Origin: Eudasyphora cyanicolor
Taxonomy: Eukaryota; Arthropoda; Insecta; Diptera; Muscidae
Assembly (NCBI GenBank): GCA_963930755.1
Contig: OZ005735.1
Coordinates: forward strand, 241,670,394 to 241,734,393
Reading direction: 5' to 3'
Length of the DNA stretch: 64,000 bases
Shown here: piece by piece, positions 47,983-58,144 of the stretch
Position numbering within the stretch: position 1 is the first letter of the stretch
Layout of the letters: the number at the start of each line of letters is the position of its first letter
Program-made: the position numbers and the translations under genes
The notes under the pieces: generated by a model
What the model was told of the DNA's origin: nothing
What the model saw: the letters and a program-made list of their open reading frames with translations, nothing else
Databases searched by the model: none

Positions 47983-50164
47983 AAACTAAATGATATAACA
48001 GAATTAGAGAATATACCAGTCTTATATGATCTAAATTAGTATCTTTTCCAAACACCGATTAAAAAATATTCATTGCAAATAAACTCAATTGGTTTAAGCA
48101 TTGCAATTCAGTGATTGTGAACAAGATATACAAAAATTAATACAATAATTACTTTATTATGTCTGCTTTAATTATTTGAAATGCCTACAATGTGTGTGTG
48201 TGTGCTGTTTTTGTTATTGCTTATTGTTATTAATAATTCCAAAAATAAGTGCAATTAAACTGCATTTATTTTCAACAAATATTGTCATTACGAATTTGGC
48301 AAATGGTTTTTTTTAAACAACAGGTGTTTTAATGCAATTATATTGATTTGCTTGACATATACCTAACGACCAATAAATTAGGTGTTCAAAGTGATTATTT
48401 TCTGACCGGAAACACTGTGAGACTTCGAGTGTTCCTTATTTGTAATGATTCCCAAATCGTATATACATATGGGCGAAATACGAGGATTCTCGTATATATA
48501 TTTGTTACACTTGTAATATAAAACAAGGTTATGAAATTCCTTCAATTAATTTTTGAAAATTTAAATAAAAATGTAATTTGTTATCAAAAAATATCGCATG
48601 AGTTTGTATAGTATATTTTTTGAATTAATGATTTTATAATTTGCCTGCATTAAAATTATAAAAACCGAATAAATTTGAAATGTTCCTTATTTATAAGATT
48701 TGTATGAAAACAAGGTTATGAAATTCCAGCGATTACATTTTGAAAATGAATGAAAATGTGAATTAATTATTAAAATCTCAAAATCACTTTTTGTATTTAT
48801 TATAATTTCTTAAATGACTTTTGGAGTAATGCAAACAAATTGGTAATTAAATGAAATGTCGTTTAATATTAATGTACATAATATGTTTGTGTGAAAAACA
48901 TATTTCTTAAAGAAAAAACAAAACCATTTTTGTTCGTAATTTAATTTCAATTTCCCAAATTGTCTGTATTTTAAAATCTTATAATTTTCGGTGTATAAAA
49001 ACTTAAATAAATATTTTATCCCACAAGCAAATTAGTTTGATAAAGCTGGCAACGATTCTTCCAAATTCGTACTTTTAGGAGGTCAGAAAGAGTTACATAT
49101 GGTACCAACGCCAAAATAAGAAGATTAAAACTATAATCATGAAATACGACACGTGGCCGGTCCCAAAATTAGCCGACCTGATGCATAGATGGCGGTAGTA
49201 GTTTGAAAAAACTAGTAGTTTGAAAAGTGGCAAACTTCTAAAACATATGTTTTACGTTTCAAGGTTCCACAATTTTTTTTGAGCACTCAAAAGTAAACAT
49301 TCTCAGTGAATTTTTTTGCTATTGAAGAAGTTCCTTTATTAACATTGCTTCGCTTTTATTAATTTGAAAAAACCATAAAAACTTATTACATACATTTCAA
49401 TTCTTCAAATGGCAAATTCTAACTGAATTTCTAATATGAACTACAGTCACATAAGAACAATTGCTCGGTATGATAAAATAAATAATATCAGTAACCAAAA
49501 GTCACTGTCCTTCAATTCAGTTGTGACTTCATAGCTGATGGTGTCACCTGTCAATGATATGTGTAATTCCATAAAAAGGAATCTATTCCAAATGGACAGA
49601 CGATCCTAAGACGATTACACAATAATTCTTGTGTAGATATTTAAGAAAATCCCATTAGTTCCCAGACATCGATCAGAAAACAGAAGTGAGCAATAGCAGC
49701 TCGTCCACATATAATCTTCTACGACAACGATATAAATATATATTTATAAACACTTTGTGGTTTACTTATTTCATTCTGTTAAAGACTTATATTTTATTTC
49801 AATTTCTTGATATATCTATCATGTTGTCTTTTGAGTTATAAAAAATGATCTGACATGTGATTGAACTGATGTTGAAAAAATGTTGTTGTTTTAAGAAGCC
49901 CTTATAAATAAGTGTACTTCTAGATAGATTATAAAAATCTTACTAACAAATTGTCTACGATAGAAACTGGAATAAGAATTATTTCCATTACAATGACTTT
50001 GTGAGTTACCTAAAGGTTGGGAACAATTTCCCAATTATGTGCCAAACTATAGTCATTGGAAAAAATAGTCAACAAAACATAGAATATGAAAACATTTAGA
50101 GAAAAAAATGCATTTAAATATACTGTCTTTAAAACTATTTCATTTTAGCCGCTTTCATTTCTTG
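47983..50164. other. Unique AT-rich stretch with a weak duplication
   Basis: ACAAGGTTATGAAATTCC followed by about 100 similar bases occurs at 48522 and 48711, a diverged direct repeat of about 188 bp. A GT run lies at 48191-48204. A D repeat copy is at 50043-50110. No coding gene is supported. Confidence 0.5.
50043..50110 (+). repeat. D repeat, copy
   Basis: CTATAGTCATTGGAAAAAAT then GTCAACAAAACATAGAATATG and AAAACATTTAGAG-type sequence. Shared with 40963, 51648 and 56725. Confidence 0.55.
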
Positions 50165-50358
50165 GAATCCCTTTCTGAGTCGACTTAGCTATGACCTTCT
50201 GTTTGTGCATACAAAAGTCGTACTTTTGCAATCAAAGTAATGGTCGCAATTATTGTCTGATCGTGATGAAATTGAGCACATATACATTTTTTTGCCTAAG
50301 GGCGAACCCTATTAAAATTGGTGAAAATCGCTTTAGATTTATATATAGCCCTCATATA
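50165..50358 (+). mobile_element. GTCY family B fragment, B8
   Basis: Carries TTTCTGAGTCGACTTAGCTA, AATGGTCGCAATTATTGTC and AGATTTATATATAGCCCTCA. The region after the microsatellite is present but both termini are absent. Confidence 0.6.
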
Positions 50359-50943
50359 CAGTGATGTGAAAATAATAGGGACAGTGTCTTGAAATTAAAA
50401 TATTGTAAATAAAAGTAAGTAAAATAACAGAAAGGATAGTGGTTAGAAATAGTATTTTGTAGCTTATAGATTAGAAAAACATATCCAATTAACAAATTGT
50501 TCAATAATTGAGTTAATTTTGTACAATCACAAAATGAATGTAAAATGTAACTTTAAAGCTGTGCAAAATAATAAGGACACTTGAAATTTTTGATAAAAAA
50601 AATGTAAGCGGAATAATTATTATAAAAATGATGTGTTTTGTAAGTTAGAAGATAAAGATTTTCATGTAAATTTAGAACAGCTGTCATTAGAAAATTTTCA
50701 ATGTAAGGGATATAATAGCTGATATAACCAATGTGACTCTCAATACCAGAAAATCGTAAAAAGCTTGAAAACATATTTTACAAAAATGTTGTAAATGAAC
50801 GCAAAATAAGTATTTTAAGAAATATTCTGTTAAAATTAAAGTAATTTTGATCGGGTAATTTAGAATGCTTGGGCTTAATTTTTCGGAAACAACGAATACT
50901 TATTTAAACCATGCTAATTTTAATCAAAAATAATGAATAATAA
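50359..50943. other. AT-rich sequence without recognised feature
   Basis: No repeat ends or coding domain seen; open frames are short and A/T-biased. Confidence 0.45.
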
Positions 50944-51210
50944 GATATGTCATCCCGGAGCGAGTAAGTTATCAGGTACGAACGAATAGAAATTTCAACG
51001 AGTAGGTGTTCAAAGAGTGAGTTTTTCCGCGGATTTCGGACCGATTTTCCCGAATTTTTTGTAATTGTCACAATTAAAAAATTAATATCAATCGATTGGT
51101 GCAAAAAAAGTTCAAACTATGTTCGCGGAAAAGTGTTTTTTCGCGTGTGACATTTCATTCCTATTCGTTCGTAACTGATAGATTTTGACAGTTCTCGGGA
51201 TGACTTATCT
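50944..51210. mobile_element. MITE of about 267 bp with about 50-bp imperfect inverted ends
   Basis: The left end GTCATCCCGGAGCGAGTAAG continues to TACGAACGAATAGAAAT. The right end inverted reads GTCATCCCGAGAACTGTCAA and continues to TACGAACGAATAGGAAT. The interior holds GCGGA/TCCGC inverted blocks. The superfamily is undetermined. Confidence 0.7.
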
Positions 51211-51417
51211 TCATAATTTATAATTTTTGATTTTAATGTCCTTTATCTGTAAATAATTTATTGACATCCATAAATTATTTTTTTTGAATGAAGTTACTTG
51301 AAACAGTATGTAAAAGGGTGGTTACATTTTAAGGAATGAAGCACAAATTATTTAGGAAATTATTGTCATTTCTTTTTATTATGATAATATTGGTATGGTT
51401 CAATTATGTATGGAACT

Positions 51418-51626
51418 AAATGTCGGCCAAATGGCCGCCGCGACCTCGGCGGCACACCTCCATCCGATGGTCCACATTTTCGATGACGCTGAGGCATAAT
51501 TGAGGTTCTATGCCGTTAACGGTGTCAAATCACATGATCTTGGCGGCCAATTGACATCGCCACGAGGTGAGATAACACGTCCATTGAATTTGTTGCGCAA
51601 AAGAGCCATTGTTTCGTTAGCTTACT
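51418..51626 (-). pseudogene. DD41D-type mariner transposase fragment (M4)
   Basis: On the minus strand it encodes ANETMALLRNKFNGRVISPR then DVNWPPRSCDLTPL, the catalytic region preceding the third Asp. After that the frame degenerates (AAEVAAAIW). It resembles M3 but is distinct in sequence. No terminal repeats are nearby. Confidence 0.65.
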
Positions 51627-51647
51627 TTGTGAATTATATAAATTCTG

Positions 51648-51715
51648 TATCAAAGTATAGTCATTGGAAAAATAGTCTAAAATATGGAATATGAAAACAT
51701 TTAGAGAAAAAATTG
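51648..51715 (+). repeat. D repeat, copy
   Basis: GTATAGTCATTGGAAAAATA then GTCTAAAATATGGAATATG and AAAACATTTAGAGAAAAAA, nearly the same as 50043-50110. Confidence 0.6.
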
Positions 51716-51825
51716 ACTCTAGTTCAAAGATTTAATCCAAAGACGTCTTAATCTTTAAAGTAATTATATTTTATACTAAAAATTTTAGAAATTAAAATTG
51801 TTTAAAATATATACTCGTACATACA
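51716..51825. mobile_element. Fragment related to the 44371 and 54792 MITEs
   Basis: Contains CAAAGACGTCTTAATCTTTA and AAATTTTAG-type sequence like the interiors of those MITEs. The perfect palindrome AAGACGTCTT is at 51743-51752. No ends seen. Confidence 0.4.
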
Positions 51826-52933
51826 AAACAAGTAAGAAAGTTTCAGTCCTGTAAACCGACTAAGGTATACCCCCACTTTATGAGTACTGTAAAATGTAAT
51901 ATTACACGAATTAATCTGTCAATTTGTATGGGAGGTACCAGAGGGGGTTTAACAAATACTCCTATTTTTCGCTAAGCAAATATATTGCTCTGTACCGAAT
52001 TGTAAGCGTTTATGTGAAAATGTATATTAAAGTGATGATCTATTCAATTTTGGTATGATTTGGCCATTTGGTGTGGGAGGTACCAAAAGGAGTGTGTACT
52101 CACGCTATAACCTCATAACTTTTTGTATATAATTGTGCATTTGTGTGGGTACCAAAAGGGGCTTGGCAAATTCGCCCATATTTTACTGGACTGTAGGCAC
52201 TATAAAAACATTACACTGCACAAAATGTCAAGTATTTTTATGCGCAGGTATGAAAGTTGTAAGCTGTTAAATTTTTGTGCAAAATGGTCCATTTGTGTGG
52301 GAGGTACCAAAAGGGGTGAGGCAACTTCGCCCATTTTTTTACTGGATTGTAGGTACCATAAAACCATTACACTGTACACAATTTCACGTCTTTGTATGCA
52401 CTGGTATTCAAGTTATAAGCTGTTAACTTTTGGTGCAAAATAGTACATTTGTGTGGAAGGTACCAAAAGGGGCGTGCCAACAACGCCCAATTTACACTGG
52501 ACTATAGGTACTATAAAAGTATTACACTGTAAAAAATTTCAAGCATTTCCCTGAAGCTATGTTATAGTTATAAGCAGTTATCTTTGGGTGCAAAATGGTC
52601 CAATTGTGTGGGAGGTACCAAAACTGGCGCGGGAACTTCGCCCATTTTTCTCGAGGTGATAGTGACTAATAAACTATTATTATGTGTAAAATTTCCGAAG
52701 ATTCGAATAAGTAGTAAAGAAATTATTAAAGAATCAATATTTTACTAAAAGTTAACCCTTTTTGGGGGAGGTACCAGAAGGAGTGGACTAATATAGCCCA
52801 TCTTCGAAATCATCCGGAGATAGATACAAATATTACCGCATACCAAATTGGAAGTCAATATCGAGAGTTATCGTGCGCACCAGCCAGCGGACAGACAGAC
52901 AGCAGACGGACGGACATTGCTCATTCGACTTAA
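51826..52933 (-). mobile_element. GTCY family A element, A8, 5' end lost
   Basis: The 3' terminus ACAAGTAAGAAAGTTTCAGT with the hairpin is at the left. Six or so units with GTGGGAGGTACCAAAAGG follow, then a GACA/GACG tract at 52890-52914. The copy stops after CATTCGACTTAA, where mariner M1d sequence begins. Confidence 0.75.
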
Positions 52934-53061
52934 ATGATCTGTCATTTGTTTTTCATTGTATTCAGTAGTGTTTACGCAAGAACAACGTTTACAAATTATT
53001 CAGCTTTATTATCAAAGAAATCGTTCTCCAATTGCAACTTTTCGTGCGCTAAGTTCAATTT

Positions 53062-53479
53062 TGTAACACCTCTAAATCTGAGACCCCATAAAGTATATAT
53101 TCTTAATCGTCGTAAAAATCGAAGACGATTTTGCCATGTCCGTCTGTCCGTCCGTCCGTCCCTCCGTCCGTCCGTCTGTGGTAATCACGCTACAGTCCGC
53201 AATAATAGAGCTAGGTTGATCAAATTTGGTACAAATACTTCTTATAGTTGCAGGTTGTTTGGGATTGCAAATGGGCGATATCGGTCCATATTTAGATATA
53301 GCTCCCATATATAGCATCTAACTTGTTGTGATTCCTACTGTTCTCATTTACTATATTTTTTGTGTTTTTCGGTGTTATTTTCTTTTGGTTTGAGTTATTT
53401 TCTGAGGTCACATGCTATCCATGGTGGAGGGTATATGTATAAGATCCGGCATGGCCGAACTTAACGCTTTTACTTGTTT
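53062..53479 (+). mobile_element. GTCY family C element, C1, inside M1d
   Basis: Begins at TGTAACACCTCTAAATCTGA (5' tip deleted). It has a GTCC/GTCT tract at 53138-53178 and one internal unit (GATATCGGTCCATATTTAGA). The 3' end is GGTGGAGGGTATATGTATAA, the hairpin TCCGGC-ATG-GCCGAA and CTTTTACTTGTTTT. M1d resumes directly after the final T run. Confidence 0.75.
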
Positions 53480-53491
53480 TAAAATAAAAAT

Positions 53492-53858
53492 AAAAACACT
53501 TTCCAGTCGACCTACGACCTTGGCACCCATGAGCAATATTTTAGCTCTCATTGCGAAATATCTTTGCCATTGCCATTGTCCGATTGTAGCTACGTGCCAC
53601 ACAGCAAATGAAACAATTGAATTGTTGAGAGAAAAGTTTGGAGATTCGATTATTTCAAGAAATTGTGGTATTGAATGGCCTCCAAGAAGTTGTGATTTAA
53701 CACCATTAGATTATTTCTTGTGGGGTTATTTGAAGTCATTGGTCTTTCGACATAAACCGGACTCTCTTCAAGCTTTACAAGCAGTGCTGTGGAGTCGAAG
53801 TCGGCGTTGTTTTCGCTGCTTTCATGAAAGTATACTTTCCAAAACATACATTGTATAG
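53492..53858 (+). pseudogene. M1d transposase catalytic-half remnant
   Basis: The frame carries the module (KTLSSRPTTLAPMSN) joined to CHTANETIELLREKFGDSII, then WPPRSCDLTPLDYFLWGYLK with the third catalytic Asp intact. It runs into the inserted MITE at 53782, after SLQALQ. The true C-terminus resumes at 54182 (NIERAIHDIRLDL). The first two catalytic acids are absent. Confidence 0.75.
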
Positions 53859-54173
53859 TTTTAAAATATTTTGTATAAATATATGAATGGACATACATAT
53901 GAATAAATATGTTTGGTTCGGAATATAATTGATTTAGCACATTTTACAAAATTGATCATGGAGTCGTACCCGGAGTCGCAGTCGGAGTCGACTCCGAGAT
54001 GGCCGACTCCGAGATGAATTTTGAATATCTTCCCGATCAACAATTTCCATTGATATGTATGCACATAAATATATTTGTACAAAATATGTAAATAAAAAAT
54101 AAAATGTATGCAATTGAAAGTATAATTTCATGAAATTTGCAAAAACAACGCCGACTTCGACTCCACAGCCCTG
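53782..54173. mobile_element. hAT-type MITE, 392 bp, with 8-bp target duplication
   Basis: Terminal inverted repeats of about 31 bp start CAGTGCTGTGGAGTCGAAGT and CAGGGCTGTGGAGTCGAAGT. The target duplication TTTACAAG lies at 53774-53781 and 54174-54181. Other M1 copies (15.68, 37.08 and 62.22 kb) keep the single uninterrupted TTTACAAG, an empty site in the same window. The interior has GGAGTCG repeats and no coding frame. Confidence 0.92.
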
Positions 54174-54499
54174 TTTACAAGTCAATATTGAACGTGCCAT
54201 TCATGACATACGACTTGATTTAGTGATTTTGTATCGATTGTACTTCACATTAAATAAAAAACTTTTGAATTTCCTCAACAATAAGTGTGTTTATTTCAAA
54301 GAAATCATATCACTCTTACTGGAAACCCCTATATATGTAAGTATGTATAGTCCCATCTATTTGTTCCTTTCGATTCTTGTTATATGAAAGAATACAACGC
54401 ATTTTAAGGTTATATTTCCAAATCTAGTTTATTATGATCAATATCTTCAAGTCCTCCTTGGAATAAACCTTGAGCTAAGTACTTTGTTAACTGAAACGA

Positions 54500-54609
54500 A
54501 CCCAATTATTCCAAATTATCGTCACAATGCCCCTTTGCGCATTGCTAGGGAGGTGTAGGGTATTATATAGTCGGCCCTGCCCGATTTTCAGTCTTTGCTT
54601 ACTGGTTTT
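54500..54609 (+). mobile_element. GTCY family B 3' end, B7
   Basis: CAATTATTCCAAATTATCG, GGTGTAGGGTATTATATAG, the hairpin GTCGG-CCCTG-CCCGA and CTTTGCTTACTGGTTTT. Only the 3' terminus is present. Confidence 0.7.
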
Positions 54610-54791
54610 CTATCTGTATATTGTTTAAAATGCATTCATAAATATATTTTCAGTTACAAGATAAAATCAAAACACTTAAGTGACACACTCGTATCAAAAT
54701 CCACCTGACTTTAATTCTGATACAAGGAAATAAAAACACTTCAATTAAAGACTCAAAAAATACCGACAGCGAAGCCTAGGAAGGACATTTT

Positions 54792-55103
54792 ACTACACAG
54801 AAAAAAAATATTGTAATAACCATTTAGTAATTTTTAATAATTGACCTTTATGATATTATTTAATATTTTTGTTCTATTTACAGGTTTAAGATCTTGTTAT
54901 GGAAATAATCTTTAGAATTATAAATAATCTTTAGAATAAGCAAATTTTTTATTTAAAATTTAAGCAATTTCATTAAATTTAAGTAAATTTTCTTAATGTT
55001 TATTAAAAAATGTGTCTATTTTAAGGGTTAGAGACGTCTTTGACGAGAATCTTTACATTTATGATTAAAAAAAATTAAAAAATTAAAAGATCTCTGTGTA
55101 GTA
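54792..55103. mobile_element. MITE of about 310 bp related to the 44371 element
   Basis: ACTACACAGAAAAAAAATAT at the left faces TCTCTGTGTAGT at the right. The interior has TTAAGTAAATTTTCTTAA and AGAGACGTCTTTG, as in the 44371 MITE. The inverted ends are short (about 11 bp). Confidence 0.6.
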
Positions 55104-56724
55104 CAATTTTTTGATCAAACAATTTCCATGTTTTTGCCTTCGCCTGTTAACACTTCGATGTCGGCATTTTTTGGCTTTAATTGAAGTTCTTTATTTCCTC
55201 CCGCCTCTCAATCTCGTGTACTTCAATATTTGTATGATATGGATTTACAATTTTGGAATATGTACTTTATGGATGTGTCATGAGGCGGCGATATGTTTTG
55301 ACATTTATGTAATTTACAAACTCCAAAAAAAAATTGAAAGTTGTTTTACAAGTGTCAATATCAACGAAAAAACTAAAAACAATTCACTACAACGAATTAT
55401 GTACGAATAAAATTACAAAAACTCATAATCAAAAAAAAAAAAAATAGATCGACACGTGTAGCTTTATTGTAATTTGTTACGGACTTACATAACAGCTATT
55501 TATCAGATAGAATAAAAAATAGAAACAAAAACATTCTAAAATTTAAATTAGCATTCAATCTTTACAACGGTTATAATTTTTTTTTGTCTCAATACAATGC
55601 ACGACAATGACTTAAGTATTAAGCTAAGCTTAAGCTCTGTATGTTTGAATTACAATATCTAGGAGAAATGAATTAGAATTGAAGCGAATGTGTGAATGCG
55701 CTCTAGTGCGCTGGCGTTTGTGTCTTAAGTCTTTTGATTTGTGAACTCAACAAGAGGTAGACTGGATTAGGAATAAGAAAACGAACAAAGGGAATTTAAA
55801 ATATTTAAAATTAATTCAAAACTAAAGACAAAGGAATAACAATAAAAAAGACTATTCTAGAAATTCATCAGGTTCACAATGTGAGCTTCAAGGGACATTT
55901 CGAAGTGTTGATCGTCGTTTTTGATTTAAATAATTTTTAATGCTTTAATGCTATAATGCTGCAAACCGTTACATATATATTAATTTCCATATTGTAGATG
56001 TCATAAGATAATAAATGATTCTCATCCCTCCAAAGGCTAAATTGGTAAGTGCTATAATTGGTAGGAATTAACAAAGTGAATTAGGAATTCTTTTTCATTT
56101 GGGGTTAATGTTCGAGTGTTATGGTTTCATTCATCAGCCTTCAGCTAAACTGTTTAGGCCTTTAGAAAATTATCAATATAAAAATACGTTATAATTTCAT
56201 CGCTAAAGTAAAATTACATCAAATTATCAATTTGAAAAATAAAAAAAAACTAATCGACAACTTTGAAATATTCATCATCAGATTAATGATGGTGAAATGG
56301 ACTGTGAGAGCGCGCTAAACTTCAAAGTTGAACTGAAGAAACCTCGAGGGCTGATTTGTAATATCGTCAAAATGTAATGCGTTATGGATGAATAAACTAT
56401 AAACTATTAATTTGATAAGTTATGTGTAATTTGTAGACACATTTTGATATATATATTTTTTTTTAATTTTTGAAGTGGTCTTTGTGATGGAAGTTCAACA
56501 GAAATATGTCGATCAAAATGTAATGAATTCAAGAGAGGTAAATTGGGACAGTAAGGAAAACAATTCTCGGTGAAATTAATTTTAAATTCAAGTAAAAAAA
56601 ATCACTCTCGAGTAAATCCATTGAAGTATACCCTCCTCACTTTTGGCAGAGATGGGAAAACGTAAAATGTAAAACTTTGTCTGGCAGATTCCCGAATGAT
56701 GCAAACTTTGACTTGTTCATTGTC
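55104..56724. other. Unique AT-rich stretch
   Basis: No supported gene. An open frame at 55111-55410 lacks recognised domains. AGCTTAAGCT and similar short palindromes lie near 55625. One 24-bp motif copy is at 55726. Confidence 0.45.
55726..55749 (-). other. 24-bp dispersed motif, copy 7
   Basis: Minus-strand AATCAAAAGACTTAAG followed by ACACAAAC, one base from consensus at the 5' side. Confidence 0.7.
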
Positions 56725-57170
56725 AAACTATAGTCATTGGAAATGAAATCTAAAATAAACAAATAAAAGTGTTAAGTTCGGCTGTGCCGAATCTTATATA
56801 CCCTCCACCATGGATTGCATTCAATATTATTACTGGAAAAATCTTTGGATATGGAGCAAATCATGAAACGATGCTTTTTGTTTAAGTACGCTTTCTTCGT
56901 AGGTATATAATTCCCATATGCAAATTTCTTTGTAGATTGGTATATATACAAGTGATGATCGCCACAACTACAAGCTCACACTGTGTCATGTATAAAACCC
57001 TCTGATGATATCCCCGCACAGGATTGAAATACGTATAAGGGTATGTGTTTACATGGCTTTCAGAGCGCAGTGTCTTATCTTTTCCAATACACCACAAAAA
57101 ACCTCTCTTTCGAAAGGAAGAGTTGATCGAAAAGCTGAACAATTCGAATGTGAAAACATTCAATAAATAA
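56725..57170 (-). mobile_element. D repeat scrap followed by family C 3' end, C2
   Basis: CTATAGTCATTGGAAATG (56725-56760) is a D repeat piece. From 56762 the minus-oriented family C 3' end shows AAAAGTGTTAAGTTCGGCTG, a TTCGGC/GCCGAA hairpin and TATATACCCTCCACCATGG. Farther right the similarity fades; no microsatellite is found. Confidence 0.55.
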
Positions 57171-57458
57171 ATCTAAATAAAAATTAAATCGATCATTAAA
57201 CAAAAAACTTCTAAAAACATTTAAAGGTTAAGTAAATTATTAAAAAAAACTAACGCTGCAAATTTTAGGTCGCAAATTTTAGGCCGCAATTTCTTTAGCC
57301 AAAATGCACCTGAAAAATGTGTTTGTGGTTTGAAATAGCTTTTTTGAGAGCTGAAGGGTTTTCCAAGAAGAGGTGTTATTTTGATATTCAAAGAAAAGTG
57401 CAATTTTTTGAGATAAATTATCGAATGTTTATTTCATAATAAAGAGGAAGGTATGCCG

Positions 57459-58144
57459 TTAATAATGAAAAACAACATCAGCCAAATAGCCACCACGACC
57501 ACGCTTACAGGACCATATCCTTTTCATGAAATTTTCCATAACGAAATCGCAAAGTGGCTGCCCTATGTTTTCGATAGCCCCACGAATACTATCTTTGAGG
57601 TCTTGAATAGACGCTGGGCTATTGGCGTAGACCTTATCTTTCACGTGGCCCCAAAGGAAGAAGTCGCAAGGTGTTAATCACAAGATCTCGTTGGCCAATT
57701 GTGATTGTTATCGAGAGATAACACGGTCCGGAAACTTTTCCCGTAACAGAGCAATGGTTTCGTTGCTTGTGTGGCACGTAGCGCCGTCTTGTTGAAAATA
57801 AACGTTGTCCAGATCAATACGATCCAACTGCGATCATAAAAAATCATTAATCATCGCTCGATAGCGCAATCCATTCACCGTAACTGTTGATCCAACCTCA
57901 TTTTCGAAAAAGTAAGGTCCAATGACCCCGCCGGACCATAAACCGCACCAAGCAGTCACACGTTGAGGATGGAGAGGCTTCTCAACGAACTCTTGGGTTT
58001 TTCGAGCCCCAGATGCGACAATTTTGCTTGTTGACGTAGCCACCGAGGTGGAAATAGGCCTCATCAGTCAAGATTTTTCGATGATTTTCGATTTTTCGAA
58101 TTTTAATAATTTCAATGCGTTGTTGAATCGAGTATCGTTCCATT
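57459..58144 (-). pseudogene. DD41D mariner transposase remnant (M3b)
   Basis: From the start codon at about 58143 (minus strand) the frame encodes ERYSIQQRIEIIKIRKIENH. It then jumps to the first catalytic motif, TDEAYFHLGGYVNKQNCRIW. Frameshifts lead to KPLHPQRVTAWCGLWSGGVI, FFENEVGSTVTVNGLRYRAM and QQDGATCHTSNET. A C-terminal stretch, DKVYANSPASIQDLKDSIRG, ends in GRGGYLADVVFHY. The joint between HENQ-like helix and TDEA is the same as in M3a. Several stops and frameshifts make it non-functional. Confidence 0.8.

Larger units (their letters stand above)
52934..54333 (+). mobile_element. DD41D mariner derivative, family M1, copy M1d, carrying two insertions
   Basis: The start (ATGATCTGTCATTTGTTTTT) lacks the outer terminal repeat. 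It reaches the T run after GTGCGCTAAGT, where family C element C1 is inserted (53062-53479). It continues through the module and the catalytic half. A hAT-type MITE interrupts it at 53782-54173. The 3' end resumes at 54182 and closes with TATCACTCTTACTGGAAACC. Confidence 0.8.
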
